The position numbers and the translations under genes were made by a program. Below the pieces are notes generated by a model. The model was given only the letters and a program-made list of their open reading frames with translations. It was not told the DNA's origin and made no database searches. Source: Acanthaster planci (lineage: Eukaryota; Echinodermata; Asteroidea; Valvatida; Acanthasteridae). From it: 64,000 nucleotides of DNA. Position 1 is the stretch's first letter; every line of letters begins with the position of its first letter. The DNA lies in assembly GCF_001949145.1 (NCBI RefSeq), contig NW_019091575.1, positions 291,320 to 355,319 on the forward strand, written 5' to 3'. This document shows positions 36,601 through 45,599 of the stretch, one piece after another.

Positions 36601-39248
36601 CGCCTTTGTACACTGTAGCCTACCTCTGTACAAAGCATAGGCGCGGTGGGTCTTTGATTACCCGGTGGTCTAATCCGACTTTTATGAGGCCCTTTTCACC
36701 AGGCGCGTGGACATTTATTGTTTTCTGAATTCTCATGTAATCAGAATTTTATTTAGCGTCTGTTTAACTTTGGTTTGGGCTATTTGACACGTCTGTCTCT
36801 GAACTTGAGGGTGTACGTGTACTATCTGTGACTGTTTTGTTTACGTGGAAACACTTTTGGTCTAATTTTTGGCGGGCTGAGTTGGGCTTAACGACGCAGC
36901 TTTTAACTGATCTGTGACCGCAATGGAATTTGCGTTGTTTTTCGTCATGCATAAAACTGTTTTGAAGAATCCAACTTATCAATGAATTTTCCTTTTTTTA
37001 AATACAGGAATGGAAACGTTTTGCTTTTAAAGAATCAGATATTATGACCGCATAGTTCACTTTAGTTTACAAAAGTAACTTGAAATAAAAAAGTGCCCGC
37101 CTATGTAGGGGCGTTTTTAATATCACTTTAATAACAAATCACAAACTGTTGTTTTTGCAGACAAAATTCCCATGGAAATTAATTTATTGGAGTGCAAGCA
37201 TGAAAACAATTTGGCTGACCAGATTGTTTTCTCACTTCATTTACGTGTTCTTGCCGATTTCGAGACGACATTAAAGTTCTTAACTTCACTGTATCATGTG
37301 GACATGCGCCGGGGACTTGACTGACATGGTCGCTTGTGTACATGTGTTTGGGTGTATTGGGGTGTTAGTTTAGTCACGCATCGGTTAAAAAACACATTGT
37401 GGACTGTAAACCTGAATAGGTACATGTGCATGTAATACACTCAATAGCATAACTGTGGTGAAATTTCCGAGGCACCAGGCGGCGCCAGGGGACTGCATTC
37501 ATGTATATGACCTTCACTTCGGCCAAATTCATGTTTTCACAAGCGTAAACCAGAATTTTGCTACACGTTAATCACTGAAGGATATCAAATCGCACTCCTG
37601 TAACAAGTACTGTAACAGGGAACTAGCATAGACAGAGAAAGACCTCAGCACAGTTCGAGTGCTTGTTATTGACTGGATGACTATACATTGTACTGTGACT
37701 GACATAATGTACTGGATTTATGTGGGCTAAAACTTGTGGTGAACTTGATTCACAAAGTGAAAAGTATCCTCGTACTTTGTATCGACATACCAAAGGACTG
37801 AGTTTTGTTGAGCAGGTCTACCAAGCTTCATTCATTTTTACCTGTGCAGGTTATTGATTTCTGACAATTTGAATAAGGATTCGTTGTAGAGATAACTACC
37901 AGAGTTAGGATCAATTTCAAGATCAATTCCAGGCCTTGGGTCGGAGGCCATGAACAGGTCACAATAATTATGTTGGTAACTTGGGAGCACAGCCTGAGTA
38001 GCATTTACAGTGTACGTGTTCAGTGTTTCTTTGTATCTTTAAAGAGATGTGAGTGCCCGATGGTGACATTAAGCAAACAAACTAAACAGTAGGTGCGAAA
38101 CTAGGCAACGAATGTCATTACTCAATTCTCGGAAGGGCAAGCAATGGAGATATTGTATCAGATTTTTCAACAGGGGTTTTCTGAACACGAACTGACACGG
38201 TGCTTCTGCCATCCCTGGAACTGTAAGGAAGTCGTCTTTCGAGGGTACTACGAAACACCTCCATTTGTTATCGTGTCTATTATTTTTGTATCAAACACTG
38301 CAATACATCTGATAAGAAAGATATTACTGTAAAAATGACAGCTCATCCACTGATCTAATGAAAAGATTTCACTTCACACGGTGCTGCTGTTTTTCCATCC
38401 ATTTTTGAATGTAAAAATGCATGGTATGCGGGGCATGGACAGTCCTAGCAAGTACGACTTCAACAACAGATATTTGATGGATGAGATTGTCTTGCCAAGG
38501 GTGGAAGTTGACCTTCCTATAACTGTAAGTCTATAAATCCGATCACTGGAATAATTCCTCCAGCTTTTGTTGAGAACTTTTCCCTCCACTTATAGACCCG
38601 GGTCTGGGAAACCTGTTGAGGGCATCAGGGGGCAACCCCTATCTTCTCAGGTTTACTCTTTTTATTTCGGAGTATTCATCTTTACAAACAACAAACGAAT
38701 TAAGTGGGCTTGTTGACATCCCGGGAAAGCTGCAGAAATGATGCAACATTAGCATTACGGCAGCAATAACTAAGACGTCGGGAACGTATTTGCGGATCCT
38801 GAGGGCGGGGGGTTGCCAACAGGAGCCTACTCGCCCCCCCAACAAAATTGTTTTGTTTTTAAACTAGTGAGAGAAAGGCGAGGCTCATTTCCCTTTCTTT
38901 TAAAAGTCCTGAAGTAGCCTCATGTCCTCAGAAAGGCCACATGAATAAGTTATCAAATGATGGTTCCGCAAAACAGATTTGCCCCCCCCCCTCCGAATAT
39001 TTAGTTCTGGATCAGCCCTTACGACGACGTAAACGGAAAAAACGACGACGATGAAAAGAGCAGTAACAGACAAACCTCAGCTAAAAACACTCCACTTATG
39101 GTCTGGAACTAACTTTCAAGGGGGAGGACTCAATTGTTGATACAGTAACCAGACATACAAGTGGATACTCTTGATAGGGTGGAAGCATTCGATTTGTCCC
39201 ACTTTCATAAGTAAAAATATATGTTGTTTTGTTTTGTTTTGTTTTCAG
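33682..39248 (+). other. TCF21: Intron of TCF21/MSC, 5.6 kb
   Basis: Phase-0 GT-AG intron joining HPLNL to TWPF, the same place as I recall for the intron in the vertebrate genes. It contains a (TC)n stretch near 33850, a (GT)n near 35170, a C run at 38982-38991, a possible small exon or chance open stretch at 38417-38524, and a (GTTTT)4 tract directly before the acceptor. No other gene was seen. Confidence 0.85.
39226..39245 (+). repeat. (GTTTT)4 microsatellite serving as polypyrimidine tract
   Basis: Four GTTTT units run straight into CAG|ACT, so the pyrimidine tract of the TCF21 acceptor is a length-variable microsatellite. Confidence 0.85.
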
Positions 39249-39362
39249 ACTTGGCCATTTGCAATCAGCTCTCGACCAATCACAACGGACGACACTTCAG
39301 AGGAATGTGACAAGGAGGTGCGATCCGATACAACCAGTGACGTCATGTCTGAGTCACCATGA
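39249..39362 (+). CDS. TCF21: TCF21/musculin-type bHLH factor, coding exon 2 (C-terminus)
   Basis: The last 37 codons plus TGA. Seen: it opens TWPFAISSRP, so that across the splice the protein reads HPLNL-TWPF, matching the HPVNLTWPF motif that follows the bHLH in vertebrate TCF21 and MSC. The acceptor TTTTCAG ends at 39248, phase 0 on both sides. The rest is acidic and Ser/Thr-rich and ends SDVMSESP; it lacks the RLCGTT-like end of the vertebrate proteins as I remember them. Together with exon 1 the protein is 200 aa (or 173 with the inner start), between human TCF21 (179) and MSC (206). No damage is visible. Confidence 0.92.
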   Translation, partial: TWPFAISSRPITTDDTSEECDKEVRSDTTSDVMSESP

Positions 39363-40261
39363 GTCTAGTTAAACCTCAAAGCCAATGCATTTGCACATGT
39401 CAGTGAGAAAAGCCTTCTACGAAGGCTGATGGCAACATTGATGGTCAGTTTTGATGTGCCACATCGAGTTTTGGAAAAATCTTTTGGAGATTTTTATTAT
39501 TCTCTCTGAGTGCGACAAATGATACAGGACTCCTTCTTTTGGAATGTCTGCAGTCAACTTGAAGAAATGCAATGGGATCAGAAGGGTAATTTCGAATGGA
39601 TGAAAACAGTATTTAGAACGCTGAGCTTACGAGAAAGTGACGAGTTTGCTCTTACAATCAAAACGGTTGATCAGTGTGCGAATGCGTGGTTACAATGTCA
39701 AAACATCTCGGAAAAACAGAACGTAACTTGGCATCTTGTCTTTTCTACTGCTGAGGCGCGAGAGCCGTTTGGTTAGCTCTCCTGACATTAGAAAGCAGTG
39801 GTGGTAAACTCGTGTACTCTGCCTAGTTCGATCATTGTTTGTAAAAACTGCAGTCTCAGTCAGAACACTCCATGCGAACAGCATGATAAACGATGTATGC
39901 ATGTAACCTTGTACAAATAAGTAGTCTTGTCAGTTGCAAACCGAACTCAAGTAAAATCACAAGATCACAAAAAATTAAGAGTAATAGCAAATATAAGTAT
40001 CCTTCGTTATTGCTCTCTGAATAACTTGGGACATGAACAGATGGCTAACTTTTGATGAAGTGAACTCAAGTCAGCTTAGCAAGAGTTACTTTAATGTTAC
40101 ACCTGGAACGTTTTAAAACGAAAAGGTAAAAATACACGGACTCATAAAACGTTGACATAAAACGTACGATGGGTTCCTTCTTCAAAACCTGTTGCATGTA
40201 AATGATTAAACTCTGAAGATAATGTGAGGTTAATTAAAACGCTGCTTAATTGCTGAGGGTG
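39363..40261 (+). other. TCF21: Predicted 3' UTR and flank of TCF21/MSC
   Basis: There is no AATAAA in this stretch. The variant ATTAAA at 40205-40210 is the best poly(A) candidate and gives a 3' UTR of about 0.85 kb. The open frame at 39510-39776 begins at a GTG and is not conserved-looking, so it is treated as UTR. Confidence 0.4.
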
Positions 40262-40921
40262 AAGGTCAGGAAATTAGCCAAATTTCCTGCGCGTACGAAA
40301 TCACGATTTGCATGCTTTCCAATTCTCTTCTATTCAGTGGCGTAAACCTGTGCCGGAAATTTGGGGGGGAGGTGAAAATTTGAAAAGCTTGGGAGGGGGA
40401 ACACTATTTGACTCTATGTAGAGGTCATGATGTTGATGTACATCTGTAATGTATTCAGGGTGTCATATTTATGGCTTTTTGAAAAATTGTTTTGCCTTTT
40501 TTGAGTGATACTGAATGCATTTTAGTCGTTGGAAATCTGAAAAATTCTTCAAAATCCACTTTTTTGTACTCCCGACAAAAAAGTGTGTGTGTGTGGGTCA
40601 CTCAATAGCCCCCTTCCCACCTCAAAAGTGTGGGGGGATATATACCCCCATCCCCCCGGATTTACGCCCATGCTTCTATTAGAGCATTTTGTGGCGCGTT
40701 GACCAGATAGTTTGTAAAAAAAAGAAAAGAAAGAAACTACTAACGGGGCCCTCCTAATTGTTGTAATTGTTCTATTCTGCAATGCCATGTACATGTACTC
40801 TCAATGTGCAAAATGGCGATGGGCTTCACGACGGTTTTCCTGCGCGATCAGATCTGGACAGGAATATTTCAAAAGTCATCGAATGAGCCACTAAAAAAAT
40901 GAAAAGGACATTAAAAGTGAG
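40262..40921 (+). repeat. Old interspersed repeat, copy 2, split by a MITE
   Basis: 40262-40334 and 40673-40921 together align with 14282-14637. The two halves are separated by the element at 40335-40672. Joining them across the 8-bp duplication restores the order seen at 14 kb (TTCTCT then CTATTAGAGC). Confidence 0.75.
40335..40672 (+). mobile_element. hAT-like MITE, 338 bp, with 8-bp target duplication
   Basis: The ends are CAGTGGCGTAAA (40335-40346) and TTTACGCCCATG (40661-40672), whose reverse complement is CATGGGCGTAAA, giving 10 of 12 matching TIR positions. Both sides carry CTTCTATT (40327-40334 and 40673-40680), an 8-bp direct repeat as made by hAT-type transposases. The inside is non-coding, with G-rich subterminal regions and a (GT)n tract. 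The host repeat at 14 kb shows the uninterrupted site. Similar GATTTACGCC ends at 43372 and 44541 suggest relatives nearby. Confidence 0.75.
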
Positions 40922-40956
40922 GTACATAATAACCTGTCCCGTGCGGGGGTATATAT

Positions 40957-41109
40957 CACCACCACCACCCCCACCNNNNNNNNNNNNNNNNNNNNNNNNN
41001 NNNNNNNNNNNNNNNNNNNNNNNNNNNNNNNNNNNNNNNNNNNNNNNNNNNNNNNNNNNNNNNNNNNNNCCACCACCACCACCACCCCCACCACCACCAC
41101 CACCACCAC
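40957..41109. repeat. (CAC)n microsatellite containing a 94-N gap
   Basis: CACCACCACC-type trinucleotide repeat on both sides of the unresolved stretch 40976-41069. Frames through it read as poly-Gly, Pro, Thr, Val or Trp and are artefacts. Confidence 0.95.
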
Positions 41110-42415
41110 GTAGGCCCATGTTCATGCCCCATAGAGACAATGTTCATTACAAGCGCGCATATGCACTTCATTTTCAAGCAGACAACAAGCGGTTTTTCGT
41201 GCAAGCCGAAGACATTATAGCACGAAACGACTGACCTCGTAAAATATCAAAGTGTAGAAGCATAAATAAATTTCGGGAGGATCTAAACACGACACCACGA
41301 ACACACATTTTTCCTCCATTCGTAAGATTTTAAGTAACGGTAAAAAGTGGATTTTGCGGACCCTTTCTACCAACGCCAAAAAGCGAAATTGCAGAAGTTT
41401 GCACTAATTTCATCAAATAATTTTTAATAGAAAATAAGTTTTCGCAGACAAAAATCTAGCACCAAATTAAAGATTCATTGATTTCAGTTATTTATTGTTT
41501 AATCAGGTCATTTTGACTCACCCCCAAATCGTATCGGTGCACACAAATTTAAAGCAATTTTGTATCCATTTTTATTACCAAAAATTTTCTGTTAGATTGT
41601 AGTGATTTCGTTAGTACTGATGCCATTTCATAAAGTAGAATCGTTACCTTAGTGACATTTCCTGTTCATCATTTCTGCTGCTGTGGACACTGACCAGACG
41701 CCGAAGTCGTCGCTTCCGCCACAGAACATTGGGCATAAACACGTACAGTGTACATGTCACGCGTACACATCTAAAAACGTCACGCACACACGACTGCACT
41801 TGACCCGTGACTCGTCGCTATAAGAATGTTACTCAAAAATCTGCCCTTGCAAGAGTATGGTGCAAGGGTATCCTCTCTTTTTGTCAAAAAGTTGAACAAA
41901 GCAATAATTCCTGATTCTAAGAATTACGTTTTGTCAGGTTTTTTTTCTTTTAGATGAGATATGTGACATAAATGTATTTTCCCAGAAAAAATGTCTGGAT
42001 TCACATGATTTGGCGCGAAAATTTGGTTTAAATTCAAACTCATTTTACAAAATGTTTATCCTGCAGATTCCCACTTTTTGAGTGCAATCGATTGAGACAA
42101 TCTTTAGTTTATGTGAATCTGGTTTAAATAACCAGGAAAACTTATTTTAAAGATGGAATTTAATTTTCAGGTGAAAAAAAAAATTGGGGGTTATTTAAAA
42201 CCATATTTTTCATTACTTTTTTGAGGTAGGGCACAGAATCAACGCTACTGAAAAATAAAACGATGAGTGAAATTTGGATTTGTAATGAAAGATTTCATTA
42301 TGTATGCTCCGTTTCCGGGAAATCCATTGATTTTCCAATCAGAGCGCGCGAATTCAGACATAGCCTTTTGCTACGCCGTTGTTAAGTGCAAATCTTGCGC
42401 ACGCACACTTTGGTC
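41110..42415. other. AT-rich non-coding stretch
   Basis: No gene, clear repeat or structured element was seen. The sequence is A/T-rich with short homopolymers. Confidence 0.5.
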
Positions 42416-42870
42416 GAGTTCGGGCGATCCGTTCTCGACGTGTTTCATGTTCAGGCGCTCGAACGGCGGGAACACAACCCAAGAACTATTACCTCCTCGT
42501 CGGGATTTTACACAAATGACACGGAAAAACTCGTCAGATTTGATTTTTGAACAGCCGCCAAAAGTATCGAGATGGCTTTACAAAGCCGAAGACAATGGGA
42601 AGTTTTGCAAAATTAACATTAGGCCTAATAATTTTCCATGACAGAAATGATTATTTTTAAATGGAAAAGAAGTTAGCCAAGTTATCCGACACAAACTCTC
42701 GAAGAATGCACAAGGANCGCTGCCATGCTGCCATGCTGCCATGTTGCATGTTGCTTGCCACAGATGACTACTAGCGGTAATAACCGGTTGTTTGTTCCCG
42801 GCGTTCGAGCGGCCGACCCACGAACAACAAATCGAACTGTTTGTGAACAAACGAGAACAAGCCGCCCGAA
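42416..42870 (+). mobile_element. TIR element (MITE) family 1, copy B
   Basis: It has the same inner order as copy A at 1.1 kb: GAGTTCGGGCG, GGCGGGAACAC, GAGATGGCTT, TTTTGCAAAATTAACAT, ACTCTCGAAGA, TTGCATGTTGCTTGCCAC, TTCCCGGCGTTCGAGCGG, then AACAAGCCGCCCGAA. A CATGCTGC triplet array and an unresolved base (42717) sit in the middle. Subterminal inverted words such as CGCTCGAACGGCGGGAACAC and its counterpart near 42800 extend the TIRs to about 65-85 imperfect bp. Confidence 0.85.
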
Positions 42871-43197
42871 GCTTGGTAATAAACGCCATGAACTTACATG
42901 CCCCACTTGGTTGACCGAGGGGGTGGGCTCTCCCCCAATTAATCGTAGTGAGTGAAAAATAAAGGCGGATAGTGAAGAAGTTTTCGGACTTTCCAACAAC
43001 CGAAATGCTAATAGCACCCAAAAAGGAGGACGATGCAAAAAAACGAAACACAAATATAGAAGAGAAGAATGCAAGAGTATAATATACATTACATATGTAC
43101 ATGTACATGTACACCTGTATCATGAACATCGCCCCCTTTAGTTTCATATGATATCAACACCCCACCCCTTCATATTTCCATGGTCGGGCTAGTCATA

Positions 43198-43339
43198 ATA
43201 GTGTGCCTCCAAGAGTTCGCAACGCGTTGACAAATCACAGTGTGCTAAATCTGTCGACCCAGTGCGCGTGTGGAAAGGGTCGACAGATTTTGCGCCTTGT
43301 GATTGGTCAACGTGTTGCAAACTCTTGGAGGCGCACTAT
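43198..43339. mobile_element. Palindromic hairpin element, 142 bp (unit 1)
   Basis: Arms of 63 bp each (43198-43260 and 43277-43339) are near-perfect reverse complements around a 16-bp spacer. Outer words are ATAGTGTGCCTCCAAGAG and CTCTTGGAGGCGCACTAT; inner words are CTGTCGACCC and GGGTCGACAG. Each arm carries a CCAAT-type core, degraded to ACAAAT in the left arm and intact as GATTGGTC in the right. The body is flanked by TA on both sides. It is likely a foldback MITE. Confidence 0.8.
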
Positions 43340-43480
43340 TGTGAATCGCCCAACCGTATTCCCCATCCCCAGATTTACGCCACTGGGTGGAAGCTTTATT
43401 TTTCCTGATTTGGTCTGTGGTCTATGGAAGCTTATTTACTGATCTGCAACCTACGAAGTGAGTTATAAAGCCCATTTGTA

Positions 43481-43790
43481 TGGAGGACGAAAAGTGGCCA
43501 TCTGCTTTTCTGCTATCAGAGTAGTAGAAAAGCAGATAGATTTTATGTTCTGGTAACATGTAATTTCTACTTTTCTGCCACCTCAAAAAGCAGAACGAAC
43601 ATTGTTTTGTTATGCATTTTTCAATTTTTCTGCTTTTCTACTTCAAAAAAGGCAGATTTTACTTTTTCTGTGTTCGCTGACGGCCGAAAAGCAGAACGGG
43701 CAGAAATGAGGATCAAACGTTTGACAACAACCGTGAATTCTGGTTTTTTGCTTGTTTTGACACCGAAGGGGCAATTTTACATAGGTCGTG
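43481..43790 (+). mobile_element. Left arm of TA-flanked long-TIR element (unit 1, partial)
   Basis: TGGAGGACGAAAAGTGGCCA after a TA matches the left end of the element at 44651. The arm continues to about AACAACCGTGAATTC, after which the copy leaves the element. No right arm follows before unit 2 begins. Confidence 0.65.
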
Positions 43791-43889
43791 AACGGGGCCG
43801 TGAACCTCAGGTTATGACCATTTCATTTCTTGGGGATTGAAGACGTATAAACCAATAATTGCAGCCCACCCTATTTTTTGTAAGAAAAN

Positions 43890-44034
43890 CGCTGCCATGC
43901 TGCCATGTTGCATGTTGCTTGCCACAGATGACTACTAGCGCTAATAACCGGTTGTTTGTTCCCGGCGTTCGAGCGGCCGACCCACGAACAACAAATCGAA
44001 CTGTTCGTGAACAAACGAGAACAAGCCGCCCGAA
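43890..44034 (+). mobile_element. TIR element family 1, right half only (unit 2)
   Basis: From CGCTGCCATG to AACAAGCCGCCCGAA this matches the right half of copy B. The left half is missing because the duplicated unit starts in the middle of the element, directly after the unresolved base at 43889. Confidence 0.85.
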
Positions 44035-44355
44035 GCTTGGTAATAAACGCCATGAACATACATGCCCCACTTGGTTGACCGAGGGGGTGGGCTGTCCTCC
44101 AATTAATCGTAGTGAGTGAAAAATAAAGGCGGATAGTGAAGAAGTTTTCGGACTTTCCAACAACCGAAATGCTAATAGCACCCAAAAAGGAGGACAATAC
44201 AAAAAGAAAAACACACAAATAAGCCGTCCTGATGTAACATTCTGCAAGAATATAGTATACATTACATATGTACACCTGTATCATGAACATCGCCCCCTTT
44301 AGTGTCATATGATATCAACACCCCCCTTCATATTTCCATGGTCGGGCTAGTCATA

Positions 44356-44497
44356 ATAGTGTGCCGCCAAGAGTTCGCAACGCGTTGACCAATCACAGCG
44401 CGCTAAATCTGTCGACCCAATGCGCGCGTGGAAAGGGTCGACAGATTTTGTGCCTTGTGATTGGTCAACGTATTGCAAACTCTTGGAGGCGCACTAT
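44356..44497. mobile_element. Palindromic hairpin element, 142 bp (unit 2)
   Basis: Duplicate of the hairpin at 43198-43339, same length and ends. In this copy both arms carry an intact CCAAT-type core (TTGACCAATCAC and GTGATTGGTCAA). Confidence 0.8.
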
Positions 44498-44650
44498 TGT
44501 GAATCGCCCAACCGTATTCCCCATCCCCAATTTACGGCGCAGATTTACGCCACTGGGTGGAAGCTTTATTTTTCCTGATTTGGTCTGTGGTCTATGGAAG
44601 CTTATTTAGTGATCTGCAACCTACGAAGTGAGTAATAAAGCCCATTTGTA

Positions 44651-45595
44651 TGGAGGACGAAAAGTGGCCATCTGCTTTTCTGCTATCACAGTAGTAGAAA
44701 AGCAGATTGATTTTATGTTCTGGCAACATGTAATTTCTACTTTTCTGCCACCTCAAAAAGCAGAACGAACATTGTTTGGTTATGCATTTTTCAATTTTTC
44801 AGCTTTTCTACTTCAAAAAAGGCAGATTTTACTTTTTCTGTGTTCGCTGACGGCCGAAAAGCGGAACGGGCAGAAATGAGGATCGAACGTTTGATACCGG
44901 AGGAGCAATTTCACATAGGCGGACGAAAAGTGGCCATCTGCTATTCTGCCTTCCAAGGGTCGTGAACGGGGCCGTGAACCTCAGGTTATGACCATTTCCT
45001 TTCTTGGGGATTGAAGATGTATAAACCAATAATTACAGTCCACCTATCTTTTTTAATAAAAGATTCACATGTTTTCCTTGGACCAAGCAAGCTTGTTTGT
45101 CTATAGCTGTAAATCTGTATTTCCTTTGAGATGCTGTTTTCTCTGTCTCACAGGGACACTGATACTGCCGTGTGGGATTGGTCCGCAAAAACATGGTTAA
45201 GCATTGGTTTCTATACATCTTTACTCCCCCAAAAACGGAAATGGTGGTAACCCATCGGGGACAGAAAAGCAGATGGCCACTTTTCGGCCACCTTTGTGAA
45301 ATTTGCTTTTTTGGTATCAACAAAGCAGAAAAGTGGAATTCACGGTTGTCGTCAAAACGTTCAATCCACTTTCCTGCTTGTTTGACAGGTAAAAAGCAGA
45401 TGGCCACTTTTCGGCCGCCATCAAAAAAGGGAAAAGTAAAACTACTTAGCAGAAAGTGGAAAAAGCGTTACAAAAAAATGGTCATTCTGCTTTTGAGAAA
45501 GTAGAAAAGTCAAAAATTGCATGTTACAAAGACGTAAAATCTGCCTTTCTACTATTCTGATAGCAGAAAAGCAGATGGACACTTTTCGTCCTCCA
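44651..45595 (+). mobile_element. TA-flanked element with long imperfect TIRs, 945 bp
   Basis: The left end TGGAGGACGAAAAGTGGCCA and the right end (reverse complement TGGAGGACGAAAAGTGTCCA) are flanked by TA at 44649-44650 and 45596-45597, as in Tc1/mariner-type insertions. Inverted similarity extends inward for 100-250 bp: CATCTGCTTTTCTGCTATCA, GTAACATG- or GCAACATG-like words, AAAGCAGAA. The motif CGAAAAGTGGCCATCTGC recurs inside in both orientations. A central unique part (about 45000-45240) shows no coding capacity. Non-autonomous. Confidence 0.75.
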
Positions 45596-45599
45596 TACA

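Larger units (their letters stand above)
42718..45060 (+). repeat. Tandem duplication, two units about 1.17 kb apart
   Basis: Unit 1 (42718-43888) and unit 2 (43890 to about 45060) share, in the same order, the right half of MITE family 1, a hairpin element, the GATTTACGCCACTG end, the left arm of a TA-flanked element, and a TTCTTGGGGATTGAAG tail. They differ by scattered substitutions and indels, for example a block of about 40 bp present only in unit 2 near 44920. Each unit starts with CGCTGCCATG just after a single N. Confidence 0.9.

Noticed and set aside
39510-39776. 88-codon frame after TCF21
   Set aside because: It starts at GTG, lies in the predicted 3' UTR and shows no domain.
40826-41234. 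Poly-Gly and poly-Pro open frames
   Set aside because: Products of the (CAC)n microsatellite and its gap.
42578-44308. Similar minus-strand open frames of 120-190 codons in both tandem units
   Set aside because: They are MITE and flank sequence read in one frame and include unresolved bases. Their similarity to each other reflects the duplication, not selection.
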